Positions 29,158 through 38,637 of a stretch of 64,000 bases of DNA are shown in pieces. How positions within the stretch are numbered: position 1 is the stretch's first letter; each line of letters opens with the position of its first letter. Under the pieces are notes generated by a model, which saw nothing but the letters and a program-made list of their open reading frames with translations, ran no database searches and had not been told where the DNA came from. Location of the stretch: contig JARYMI010000009.1 of NCBI GenBank assembly GCA_029907205.1, positions 1-64,000 of the forward strand, read 5' to 3'. A program made the position numbers and the translations under genes. The DNA comes from Clostridiales bacterium (GTDB lineage Bacteria; Acidobacteriota; Aminicenantia; Aminicenantales; UBA8522).

Positions 29158-30714
29158 CTATTCGCAGGAGCGCGTTTCTCTGAACACCGAAAGCCGGTGC
29201 GTGCGGAGGATTTCTATTCCCTGTCGAACATAATCCGCGTCGATGTAAAGCCGTTGGAGCAGCCCGTCGTCGCTCCCCCTGAGGAGTTCAGCCCTCACCG
29301 GCGTCAGACGATGGTGGTAGGACTCGAGGACACGATGCCCGACTCGATACGATGTCCGGGCAACGAGGAAGATGAGGCTCAAAAGAACGGCCGCTGATGC
29401 CACGATTTTGATACGACCTCGAGTCGGCGCCTTCAAACTGAGCCTGCTTTCCCCGAACTGGAGGCCGAGGAAAATGACGTTTGAAAACCAGATGAGGTTA
29501 GAAAAAGTCACATACCGGTAGCTTGTTGCCTGAGCCGCCCCGAAACCCACTCTTCCCATACCGGTCAATGCCGCGCAGGAGATGGAATAAAGGCCCAAGA
29601 GAAGAAAAGGCATGGCAGCCACGATCACCTGGCGGTGTTTCTGCAAGAAAAACCACGCGGCCGAGCCAAAGAGAATGAGGCAGAAAATGCCCAGGAAAAG
29701 CGCAGACTCCGGGTAAGTGATGATCGAAGCGCCTAGGTATCCGAGATTATACCGGACGTATTCAAGGGGATGGATGGCAAAATAAAAGGGCGACTTTCCC
29801 GAGGGGGGAGTCGGCGAAAAGCGGTAAAAATACGACACAAAGACGAGAGCCGTCAAGCCTAACCAGATGGCCAAAGCTGTCCGTTTCCGCCGCCGGCTCG
29901 GTGAGGGAGCGAGCAGGAGAGCCAGGAAGGCGACCGGCCAGTAAGCAAGCCCGTTGGCGTAAGAAAACGTGGCCACGACCCCACAGGCAACACCCGCAGC
30001 AAGATTTCTCCACCTGAATTCAGGCATGGCCAGAATAACTAATCCCATGACGACAGCCAGGACGTTGAGGAAAATCTGGATCTGCCAGCCCCAGACCCAG
30101 TTTTCGCCCTGGTGGAGGGAGAAGGCCAGAAGCGAGAGGATGGGCGCGACCCACGGAAAACCAGGGGAGCCTAAAAGCAAGAATACCTTTTTGGCTTGAA
30201 AAAAAACGATGATGAAAATTCCCACGGCCAGAAGGATGCTGAAGACTAGCTCCCAGCAAATGTTGTAGCGGCTGAGGTGAGAAAACCCAAGCATGATGAG
30301 CCGAGGAAAGAAAAGGCGGTGTTCATTGTGAAGCGCCCAGAGGTCGGAGAAAGAAACCCCTTGTTCAAAAGATTTCCCCAGAAGGGGAACAAAATTCCAC
30401 TGATCCCAGAACGGGACATCCACGTGATATCGGCTGACCTGGGTGGTCAGGATAACCAAAGGAACCAGGGTCAGAGCAATGAGGAAAATTGACCAAACGG
30501 CCTTGAACCATTTCTTCCCATCGCGAGAGCATCTCTGTTTCTGGGAATTGAGGCTATGATCGAGGGAGGGTGGCACGGCGCTAGTCCCCGCAACGCCCGA
30601 AGCGTAGGGGACCCCTCTCTTGACGGGTGCGGAGCGAGGGCGGACAGGGACGCGCCGTGACAGGACCCTATTCCCAAACTCGGACATCACAGAATCAGAG
30701 ATGCTAGCTTTCAT
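29158..30714 (-). CDS. Polytopic membrane protein (glycosyltransferase-like/unknown); true start uncertain because the ORF 5' end is a MITE
   Basis: Many TM segments from KKWFKAVWSIFLIALTLVPLVILTTQ onward; first ~60 codons are translated mobile element. Confidence 0.65.
   Translation of the reverse strand: MKASISDSVMSEFGNRVLSRRVPVRPRSAPVKRGVPYASGVAGTSAVPPSLDHSLNSQKQRCSRDGKKWFKAVWSIFLIALTLVPLVILTTQVSRYHVDVPFWDQWNFVPLLGKSFEQGVSFSDLWALHNEHRLFFPRLIMLGFSHLSRYNICWELVFSILLAVGIFIIVFFQAKKVFLLLGSPGFPWVAPILSLLAFSLHQGENWVWGWQIQIFLNVLAVVMGLVILAMPEFRWRNLAAGVACGVVATFSYANGLAYWPVAFLALLLAPSPSRRRKRTALAIWLGLTALVFVSYFYRFSPTPPSGKSPFYFAIHPLEYVRYNLGYLGASIITYPESALFLGIFCLILFGSAAWFFLQKHRQVIVAAMPFLLLGLYSISCAALTGMGRVGFGAAQATSYRYVTFSNLIWFSNVIFLGLQFGESRLSLKAPTRGRIKIVASAAVLLSLIFLVARTSYRVGHRVLESYHHRLTPVRAELLRGSDDGLLQRLYIDADYVRQGIEILRTHRLSVFRETRSCE
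30525..30708 (+). mobile_element. MITE-like element, type II core (copy 2) with 7/9 TSD
   Basis: AGCATCTCTG/CAGAGATGCT perfect 10-bp TIR; GGGTGGCACGGCG...CGCCGTGACAGGACCC core; flanks TCCCATCGC / TTTCATCGC. Confidence 0.88.
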
Positions 30715-30791
30715 CGCCGATGAATTCCATGCCGCCAGGTTTCACGATTATATTCGATACCTGAATCAAAGTCTAACCAAAGGGCTTTAAA

Positions 30792-30974
30792 GGAAGAAAT
30801 TTCACGCATGAGACCTCCACGATGGGCGCAGGGGGCGGCCCTAAAGCCCCCGTAGCGGAAGGGGGACCCATCGGCTTCTCCGATGGGGGGAACCGACGGG
30901 ACTGGTTCCCCGGGGCCCGGGGGCCGAGGGCTGCCTTCTGCGCCCATGAGAATCACATTAGCAAAAATGTCTGC
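30792..30974 (+). mobile_element. MITE-like element, type I core (copy C) with 7/9 TSD
   Basis: Core 30822-30947 closed by ATGGGCGCAG/CTGCGCCCAT; flanks GGCTTTAAA / CCCTTTAAA; end GGAAGAAATTTC. Confidence 0.85.
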
Positions 30975-31040
30975 CCCTTTAAAAATAAACGTGATTTGAC
31001 TAAAATACCTCTCTGGCCTGAGGCCGCACATCGAAATGAG

Positions 31041-34000
31041 ATGATCATAAAGAAGCTGGAACTCCAGGGTTTTAAATCCTTCCCCGAGCGGACAAAAATC
31101 GTTTTCCATCCCGGGATCACAGCCATCGTCGGCCCCAACGGCACGGGCAAGAGCAACATCGTCGATGCCATCCTCTGGGTCCTGGGAGGCCAGCGCCAGA
31201 AAGCGCTGCGCGGGGAGAAGACCGAGCATATCATCTTTAACGGCAACGCCAAGAAACCGCCTTTAGGGATGGCCGAGGTTTCCCTTTTCCTCCAGCACGA
31301 CGAGGAAGAGATGGCCTTCAGCCACCGAGTTTTCAGGTCGGGCGAGAGCGAATACCGCCTCAACGGAAAAACGGCCAGGCTGAAAGACATCCAGGATGCT
31401 CTCTGGAAACAGGCGGTGGCCGAGAAAGAATATTTTGTCATCGAACAAGGGAACATCGGGCTTCTCCTGACGGCCAAGCCGGCTGAAAAAAGGCTTCTTT
31501 TGGAGGAAGCGGCTGGCACCGCTTTTTACAAAGACAAGAAAAAAGAAGCTCAGAGTAAGCTCGCTTTGAGCGAGCAGAACCTCGTCCGGCTGGAGGATAT
31601 CATCAGCGAAGTCGCCCGGGCGAAAAATTCCTTGCAACGGCAGGCCCAGGCCGCAGCCCGGTACAGGAAATTGCGGGAAAGAATCCGCCAGCTCACAGGG
31701 CTCAATTTCAAGCGAAAGCTCGCCCAGCTCGAGCAACGGCACGAAGAAGCGGCCAGGCAGCATGGCGACTGTCTCAACCAGGAAAAAGAGCTGACCTCTC
31801 TGATCAAAAGCGAAGAGCGGCAACTCGCGGAAAAAAGGCGGGAAGCCTGGGAGCTTGAAAAATCAGTCAAGGAAAACCAGGATTCTCTTTTTTCCCTCGA
31901 ATCCCAGATCAGCCGGGCTGAGGCCGAAAAAGAAAGAGAAACAAGACAGAAGCAGCTCCTGGCCGAAAAGGCAAGAAACGCCGCAGCCGCTGCTCGGGAG
32001 CTCAAAGAGGAGCTAAGTCACCTCAAAACGGAGATCAGCCAACGCGAGACTCACATCGCCGAATTGAAGAAGGCTTACGAAGAAAAGAAGCAGGAAGCGG
32101 ATACCGCCGAAACCGTCTCCCTCTCTGTCCAGGAGGATTTCTCCCTCCTCGAAAAAGCCATCGGAACTCTCAAGACCGACCAGTACCTAAAGCTCTCTGA
32201 GCTCACCGAACTGCGGAACGAGGTCATTAAAACGGAAAAAGAGCTGGACCTTCTGGCTCGGCAAGAAGCCAAGCTCGAAGCCCAGTCGGAGCAAGAGAGA
32301 GCTGTCCTCCGGGCTAAAGAGGAATCCATCCAGCAACTGGAAAGAGAGTTGGCCGAAGACCGGATAGCCTTCGAAGAACAGGAAAAAACGATCGCCGGAC
32401 TGAAGTCCGCGCTCGAAGAAACAAGGGCTGGGGCCGAAAAACTCAAAGGCCGCGTGGACGCCGTCAGGAAAGCCCAGGATGAAGACTGTTACAGCCTCCA
32501 GGCTCTCCACAAAATGGAGGATATCCAGAAAAAAGCCTGGCCGGCCGCAGAGCTTCCGGAAGCCTTGGGTCAGCTTGCCGACCTTGTCGAGACTGACCCT
32601 GAATCCGCGCCTCTTATCGACGCCCTCTGGAAAGAAGAAGCCAATGCATCTGTCATACCCGCTCTCGACTTCCTCGAGCGTTTAGCTGAAAAGAGCTTGG
32701 AAGGCCGCTTTCTTCTCGTTTCTGCGAGAGGAGAAGGAACGGCCTTGCCCGCGCTCAATGACCCGAATGTCCTCGGCTCCGTCAAGCCCCTCCTCAGGCC
32801 CCACCCTAAAATCAAAGCTTACCTCGGCCACCTTCGGGATGCCGTTATTGTCAGGAATGTTAAAGCAGCCGTCGAACTCTGGTTGCGTTTCCCTTCCCTT
32901 AATTTCATCACGCCAGCTGGAGACCTGCTCCTCTCCTCCGGCCTCCTCAGGCTGGGAAAAAGAGAAGAAGGCGTTTTTGCTCTGGGCCAGGAGATAAAAA
33001 AGTTAGAAGACAAGATCGCCGGCCGGAAAGCTGAACTGGCTCAGCTTTCTGCCGAGTTCGAAAAAGAACTCGCCAAAGTCAAGAGGCTGGAAGAAAGGCT
33101 TGTCCACGAGGCCTCTCTCCGGGAAGACCTGGAACAGAAGCTCCGCCACCAAGAGAGGACGAGGATTGCCTCAGACTCCGAGCGGGAAAAGACGGCCAGC
33201 CTTGTTTCTCTTTTAAACCAGGAGCTCGAGATTCTCCGCCGTGACCGGGATGCTCTCAGCGTCAACAAAGAGTCTCTTCTCCAAAAAGTCACGCTTCTCG
33301 AGGCGGAGGAAAGGTCACTCCAAGCTCGTCTGGAAGCGGAGGAAAAAAAGTTTTTCCTTTCCCGGGGAAAAAATGTCGAGGAAGAGAAACGGATGATCGA
33401 AATTCGGGCCGGAGCAGAGCTCATCCAGGAAAGAATCAATAACGCCAGCGCTAAGCTCGAGGAGCTCAGCGAAAGAAAAAACAGCCTCCTGAAGAAAATC
33501 GCCGCCCTTGAGGAGGAAGGCCGGTTGGCCGAAAAAGAGCAAGCCGAGCTTCGGGAAATGCATCAAACGTTAGAGATAAAAGCAAGAAATCTGGAAGAAG
33601 AGAAAAAAACCCGGCACGAACGGCTCGCGGAGAGAGAGGCTGACCTCCAGAGACTCCGCAACGAAGAAGAAGAGAGCGAAAAAAAGCTGGCCGAGCTCCG
33701 GGAAGAGCTGGAAAGAAAAAAGGAGGAGCGCGTCAGGTGGGAGATACTGAAGGCCGAGATCGACAGAGACCTGGTCAACCTCGAAGAAACCTGCTGGCAG
33801 GAACTGAAGAAAACACTCCACGAGGTTAAGAACGAGCCCGTGCCGGACGAACTCTTGGCAGCCAATGTCGAGGATGAGCTCAGCCAGGCCGAGGAGGACC
33901 TCCAGAAATACAAGGCTGTCAACCTCATGGCTGAAGAGGAATACCTGAGCCACAAAGAGCGGTACGATTTTCTCGCCCAGCAGCGCAACGACCTCAGGGA

Positions 34001-34523
34001 GTCGATCGACGCCACGCAAGAAGCGATCCGCGAGATCGACGAAGAAAGCAAGTCGCAGTTCCTGACTGCCCTGGCCGAAGTCAATAAGTCTTTCCAGGAA
34101 GTTTTCACTCTTTTGTTCAAGGGCGGGTCAGCCGAGGTCAAACTCGTCGACGAGGCCAACCCCCTGGAAAGCGGCGTCGAACTCATCGCCCAGCCGCCAG
34201 GGAAAAAAGTGCAGAACATCAGCCTGCTTTCAGGCGGCGAAAAAAGCCTGACCAGCCTGGCTTTTCTTTTCGCCCTGTTCCGCTACAAGCCGACTCCCTT
34301 CTGCATCCTGGATGAAGTCGACGCGGCCCTGGATGATGTCAACCTGTCGCGCTTTCTCGAGCTTGCGAAAAACCTCAAGAAAAACACACAGTTCATCATC
34401 ATCACCCATAATTACAAGACCATGGAGGTGGCCGATTACATCTACGGAACGACCATGGCCGAGCCCAACATCACAAGGCTCTATTCGGTCAAACTGGAAA
34501 AACAGCCGGAGTTGATCAGCTAA
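31041..34523 (+). CDS. smc: Chromosome segregation protein SMC
   Basis: MIIKKLELQGFKSFPERTKIVFHPGITAIVGPNGTGKSNIVDAI; hinge; LSGGEKSLTSLAFLFAL...CILDEVDAALDD. Confidence 0.95.
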   Translation: MIIKKLELQGFKSFPERTKIVFHPGITAIVGPNGTGKSNIVDAILWVLGGQRQKALRGEKTEHIIFNGNAKKPPLGMAEVSLFLQHDEEEMAFSHRVFRSGESEYRLNGKTARLKDIQDALWKQAVAEKEYFVIEQGNIGLLLTAKPAEKRLLLEEAAGTAFYKDKKKEAQSKLALSEQNLVRLEDIISEVARAKNSLQRQAQAAARYRKLRERIRQLTGLNFKRKLAQLEQRHEEAARQHGDCLNQEKELTSLIKSEERQLAEKRREAWELEKSVKENQDSLFSLESQISRAEAEKERETRQKQLLAEKARNAAAAARELKEELSHLKTEISQRETHIAELKKAYEEKKQEADTAETVSLSVQEDFSLLEKAIGTLKTDQYLKLSELTELRNEVIKTEKELDLLARQEAKLEAQSEQERAVLRAKEESIQQLERELAEDRIAFEEQEKTIAGLKSALEETRAGAEKLKGRVDAVRKAQDEDCYSLQALHKMEDIQKKAWPAAELPEALGQLADLVETDPESAPLIDALWKEEANASVIPALDFLERLAEKSLEGRFLLVSARGEGTALPALNDPNVLGSVKPLLRPHPKIKAYLGHLRDAVIVRNVKAAVELWLRFPSLNFITPAGDLLLSSGLLRLGKREEGVFALGQEIKKLEDKIAGRKAELAQLSAEFEKELAKVKRLEERLVHEASLREDLEQKLRHQERTRIASDSEREKTASLVSLLNQELEILRRDRDALSVNKESLLQKVTLLEAEERSLQARLEAEEKKFFLSRGKNVEEEKRMIEIRAGAELIQERINNASAKLEELSERKNSLLKKIAALEEEGRLAEKEQAELREMHQTLEIKARNLEEEKKTRHERLAEREADLQRLRNEEEESEKKLAELREELERKKEERVRWEILKAEIDRDLVNLEETCWQELKKTLHEVKNEPVPDELLAANVEDELSQAEEDLQKYKAVNLMAEEEYLSHKERYDFLAQQRNDLRESIDATQEAIREIDEESKSQFLTALAEVNKSFQEVFTLLFKGGSAEVKLVDEANPLESGVELIAQPPGKKVQNISLLSGGEKSLTSLAFLFALFRYKPTPFCILDEVDAALDDVNLSRFLELAKNLKKNTQFIIITHNYKTMEVADYIYGTTMAEPNITRLYSVKLEKQPELIS

Positions 34524-34527
34524 GCGG

Positions 34528-36012
34528 ATGAAAATCCAACTCTATGTCCCGCCGGGCGGATATTTCGCCGAGCGCTGGTCCAGGGGGTCATCGATGCCGC
34601 CGCTCGGGATTCTGTCCATCGCCGCCGTCCTGGAAAAAGAAGGAGTCGATGTCGAGATTGTCCCGGCCGACATCCTCAAGTTAGGCTGGCATGATATCGA
34701 ACGAAAAATAAGAGATGAAAGGCCGGATATCGTTGGCGTGACATCGACGACAGAGAACCGGTTCCAGAGCTTCAAGCTGGTCAAGCTGGCCAAGGAAGCC
34801 TGCCCAGAGGCGTTGACCATGATGGGTGGCCCTCATGCTTCGATGGCCGCCGAAGATGCGCTGGCTCACATCCCCGAGCTCGACCTCGTGGTCAGGGGCG
34901 AGGGCGAGATGACCATGCTCGACCTCTGCCGCGCTCTGGGAAGACGCCGCGGGATCAACGGGATTACCCATATCACCGGCCTCTCTTACCGGACGAACGG
35001 CCGCGTCGTTTCCAACCGGCCGCGCTCACCCATCCCCAACCTCGATTGCCTCCCCTTCCCTGCTTTCCATCTTGTGCCGTTCGAAAAATACAACTTCAAG
35101 ATTGACGTTCCGGGCCGCGGCGCGCTTCAGGCCGTCAACATCATGACCAGCCGGGGCTGCCCTTTCAACTGCAACTTTTGCGCCACCCCGATCAACTGGG
35201 GCCGCACGGTCCGCGTGCGAAGCCCGGCCAACGTCATCCAGGAGATCGAGTTTCATATCCAGAACCGCGGCGCACGGGTCATCCACTTCTACGATGATAC
35301 CTTCAATGTCAGCGTCAAGAGAGTGCAAGAAATCTGTGACCTTATCCTTGAGAGAAAACTCTCCATCTTCTGGCAGTGCGAAATCCGCCTCGACCTCATG
35401 ACCAAGCCTCTGTTAGCCAGGATGAAAGAAGCCGGGCTCTTTTACGTCTCCTTCGGCGTCGAGGCCGGGTCCGAGAGAGTCCGGAACACGATCATCGATA
35501 AGAAAATCAGGATCGAGGATTTCCATAACATCGTCGCCTGGTGCAAGGAGCTTGACATCGTCCCGAATGCTTTTTTCATCTTCAGCCACCCGACCGAAAC
35601 ATGGGAAGAAGCCCAGGAAACAATCCGGCTCATCGAGCAGCACAAGGACGAGGTCGAAGCGAGCGTGGCCATCCTCCATGTCTATCCCGGCACGCCGCTG
35701 GAGAGGACGGCCAGAGAAACCGGCGTCCTGCCGGCTGACTTTTCCTGGACGGAAAAGCACCCATCCAAGATCATCACGCTGCCCACCGCCCAGGGAGATG
35801 TTCCTCTCTTCCTGGACAGGCTCACCTGGGCCCAGGTCAGCGAGCTCCTCTTCCGCTGGTCATTTTCCGGGGGCCGCGTCTCGATCGCCCGGAAAATCCC
35901 GCGGGTCATGGCCAATATCCGCTCTGTGGCAGACATAAAAAGATACGTCATCATGGCCCTTGTTTACATAAAGCTAAAATGGATAAAACTTTTTAAGAGA
36001 AAGCGCCCTTAA
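34528..36012 (+). CDS. B12-binding domain radical SAM protein
   Basis: N-terminal cobalamin-like domain; TSRGCPFNCNFCATP CxxxCxxC. Confidence 0.92.
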   Translation: MKIQLYVPPGGYFAERWSRGSSMPPLGILSIAAVLEKEGVDVEIVPADILKLGWHDIERKIRDERPDIVGVTSTTENRFQSFKLVKLAKEACPEALTMMGGPHASMAAEDALAHIPELDLVVRGEGEMTMLDLCRALGRRRGINGITHITGLSYRTNGRVVSNRPRSPIPNLDCLPFPAFHLVPFEKYNFKIDVPGRGALQAVNIMTSRGCPFNCNFCATPINWGRTVRVRSPANVIQEIEFHIQNRGARVIHFYDDTFNVSVKRVQEICDLILERKLSIFWQCEIRLDLMTKPLLARMKEAGLFYVSFGVEAGSERVRNTIIDKKIRIEDFHNIVAWCKELDIVPNAFFIFSHPTETWEEAQETIRLIEQHKDEVEASVAILHVYPGTPLERTARETGVLPADFSWTEKHPSKIITLPTAQGDVPLFLDRLTWAQVSELLFRWSFSGGRVSIARKIPRVMANIRSVADIKRYVIMALVYIKLKWIKLFKRKRP

Positions 36013-36036
36013 AGGCCCTGTGGGAAGGAGGCCGAG

Positions 36037-37503
36037 ATGTCGATTTATCTTTTGATCATCTTGATTTACCTTCTTGTCCTGACGGTCTTGAATTTCGTCC
36101 GGGCCCGCCGCGTCAAGAGTCAGGAGGACTTCATGGTGGCTGGCCGGACCCTCAAATGGCAGGTCATGGTTTTCACGCTGATCTGCACCTGGATCGGATC
36201 GGGCACATTCATCAGCGGCGCCGAGTTCGCTTCCAAGGCCGGTTTCTCTGCCCTCTGGCTCGCCGCCGGCGCCTGGGTCGGGATCATCATCATCTATTTT
36301 CTGGCCGCCAAGATCCGCTCCTTCGGCCAGTACACGGTGGGTGACGTGCTCGAGGTACGCTATGGGCCGGCGGCGCGAATCTTCGGCGCGATTGCCTTGA
36401 TCATCTCCTTCACGGCCATCGTTTCCTACCAGTTCGTGGCGGGCGGCTTCATCCTGAACGTGGTCACAGACGGCCGCGTCCCCGAGTCACTCGGGACGGT
36501 CATCGCCGCCCTGTTTGTCATCCTGTTCACAGCCCTGGGCGGCATGGTGGCCATCGCTTACACGGACCTCCCTAACGGGATTATCATCGTCCTGGCCTGT
36601 CTGTTAGCCGTGCCCTTCGTCTGGCTTGCCGCCGGAGGCTATGCCCAAGCGAGCCAGGTCCTTGACCCGGGCTATTTCGCCGTGGTCAATAACCAGTTCG
36701 GAGCTCATCCCTGGCTCAAAGTCATCGGCTACTTCCTCTCGACGATGTTCTTGCTAATGGGAGTCCAGAGCATGTACCAGAAATTTTACAGCGCTCGATC
36801 GACCAGGGACGCCAAGAAATCTGTTGTTTGGTGGACGCTGGGCACGATCTTCGTCGAAACGGTGGTCGTCGTCATTGCCGTCTTCGCCTACAGCAAATTC
36901 CAGGACAGGATCGACTTGAGCGTGCCCAAGGAAGGAGGCAAAGTCGTGCTCATGGCCGCGCGAAGCCTCGTTCCCGCGCCGGTCGGCGTGCTCCTCTTAG
37001 GCGCTGCCTGCGCCGTGGTGCTGTCGACGGGCATGAACTATCTCCTTTCGCCGTCGACCACGCTCATGCGCGACATCTACCAGAGGTTCATCAAGAGAGA
37101 CGCCAGCCAGAAGGCCATGGTGGCGCTCCAGAAGATTCTTGTCGTTTTCATCGGGGTCGTCGCTTTCCTCCTGGCCGTTCAACTCAAGAGCGTTCTGGCC
37201 ATGAGCTTTTTCGCCTACACCGTCTACGGCGTGGCGATCACGCCGGCCCTCGTCGCCGCTTTGACCTGGAAGCGAGCCACCAAAGCCGGCGGGCTGGTTT
37301 CGATCATCTCGGGGACAGCCGTCTGTATTTTCTTTTTTGTCATGTCCCGCGTTCTGCCACCAGAGAAGGTCCCGGACGGCGATCCCTGGGGCATCCCGCT
37401 TATCTATCCAGCCCTCATCGTTTCGCTCGCCTCTCTCATCATCGTCAGCCTCCTGACCAAAAAGCCCAAGCCTGAGGAGCTGGGGAAGTTCTTCCATAAA
37501 TGA
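36037..37503 (+). CDS. Sodium:solute symporter family protein
   Basis: SSS fold; EDFMVAGRTLKWQVMVFTLICTWIGSGTFISGAEFA. Confidence 0.9.
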   Translation: MSIYLLIILIYLLVLTVLNFVRARRVKSQEDFMVAGRTLKWQVMVFTLICTWIGSGTFISGAEFASKAGFSALWLAAGAWVGIIIIYFLAAKIRSFGQYTVGDVLEVRYGPAARIFGAIALIISFTAIVSYQFVAGGFILNVVTDGRVPESLGTVIAALFVILFTALGGMVAIAYTDLPNGIIIVLACLLAVPFVWLAAGGYAQASQVLDPGYFAVVNNQFGAHPWLKVIGYFLSTMFLLMGVQSMYQKFYSARSTRDAKKSVVWWTLGTIFVETVVVVIAVFAYSKFQDRIDLSVPKEGGKVVLMAARSLVPAPVGVLLLGAACAVVLSTGMNYLLSPSTTLMRDIYQRFIKRDASQKAMVALQKILVVFIGVVAFLLAVQLKSVLAMSFFAYTVYGVAITPALVAALTWKRATKAGGLVSIISGTAVCIFFFVMSRVLPPEKVPDGDPWGIPLIYPALIVSLASLIIVSLLTKKPKPEELGKFFHK

Positions 37504-38543
37504 CCACCGGAATAGTTAAAGATTGGCGCTACCTCGAGCACCGGATGGGGGATTATCATCCGGAAAGCCCGCAGCGGCTCGATGCCGTTTACCGGATGGT
37601 AGAGCAAGACCCGGTTCTCTCTTCGTTTCCCATCATCGAGCCGCGGCCAGCCACAGAGGAAGAAATCACTCTGGTCCACACAAAAACCTATTTCAATGAA
37701 ATAAAAGAAACAGCCGTCAGGGAAAGAGTTTACCTCGACCCCGACACATCGACCTCGCCGCGCTCCTTCGAAGTGGCCTGCCTGGCCGCAGGGGGCCTTC
37801 TCCGGGCGGCCGACATGATCATGGAAGGCAGCATCAACAACGGTTTCGCCCTGGTCCGGCCGCCCGGACACCATGCCGAAGCCTCCCAGGCCAGAGGCTT
37901 TTGCATCTTCAACAACGTCGCCATCGCGTCCCAGCACTTGATCAAACACCACGGACTCAGGCGGATCCTGATCGTCGACTGGGACCTCCACCACGGGAAC
38001 GGGACGCAACATTCTTTCTATTCACGGAACGATGTCCTCTATTTCTCACTCCACCAGTTTCCCCACTATCCGGGCACGGGTTTTTGGAATGAAATCGGAA
38101 GCGGGAAGGGAGAAGGATTTACCATCAACGTGCCCCTCACGCCGGGAAAAACCGATGCCGACTACCTGTTCATTTTCGAGCGGCTGCTTTCTCCTGTGGC
38201 AGCAGCATACGAGCCTGAATTCGTCCTCGTTTCGGCTGGGTTTGATATTTACGCCGGCGACCCGCTTGGCGGAATGAGCGTCAGTGCGGCTGGTTTCAGC
38301 GGCTTGACGGCTGCCATCATGAACATGGCCGCCGCCTCGTCTCAAGGGAGACTGCTCCTGACGCTCGAGGGCGGGTACAACCTTGAGGGGCTTGAAGCCG
38401 GAGTGAGAAACGTCCTGCTTACGTTGGGGGGGCAGGAACCGATGTTGCCTCCCGAGGCCGGAGTCTCCGCTTCCATGCGGCAAGAGGTTGAGCCTGTTTT
38501 CAAGATCATGAAAATGTTCTGGCCGGTCGAACCTCTCCCATAA
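37500..38543 (+). CDS. Histone deacetylase/acetoin utilization family deacetylase
   Basis: RPPGHHAEASQARGFCIFNNVAIA...ILIVDWDLHHGNGTQ. Confidence 0.93.
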   Translation: MTTGIVKDWRYLEHRMGDYHPESPQRLDAVYRMVEQDPVLSSFPIIEPRPATEEEITLVHTKTYFNEIKETAVRERVYLDPDTSTSPRSFEVACLAAGGLLRAADMIMEGSINNGFALVRPPGHHAEASQARGFCIFNNVAIASQHLIKHHGLRRILIVDWDLHHGNGTQHSFYSRNDVLYFSLHQFPHYPGTGFWNEIGSGKGEGFTINVPLTPGKTDADYLFIFERLLSPVAAAYEPEFVLVSAGFDIYAGDPLGGMSVSAAGFSGLTAAIMNMAAASSQGRLLLTLEGGYNLEGLEAGVRNVLLTLGGQEPMLPPEAGVSASMRQEVEPVFKIMKMFWPVEPLP

Positions 38544-38637
38544 GGGCTGGGTCATCGGCCACCCTGTCTGTCCTCGGAGGTGCCAGTCGTCCCCATAAAA
38601 GGACAAAAAAGCGGCGTTTTCCTGTGAGCATAAAGGG

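Noticed and set aside
28972-30947. Conserved peptide M.AG..P.APVAEGGPVGFSDGGNRRDWFPGARGPR as a new protein family
   Set aside because: Explained by translation of the structured type I repeat; paired stem substitutions and an AUG in the flank account for it.
33563-34219. Long antisense ORFs inside smc (e.g. Ser-rich 218 aa) and other shadow ORFs such as 36828-37475
   Set aside because: They are antisense or out-of-frame to well-supported genes; composition is low-complexity and typical of GC-rich shadow frames.
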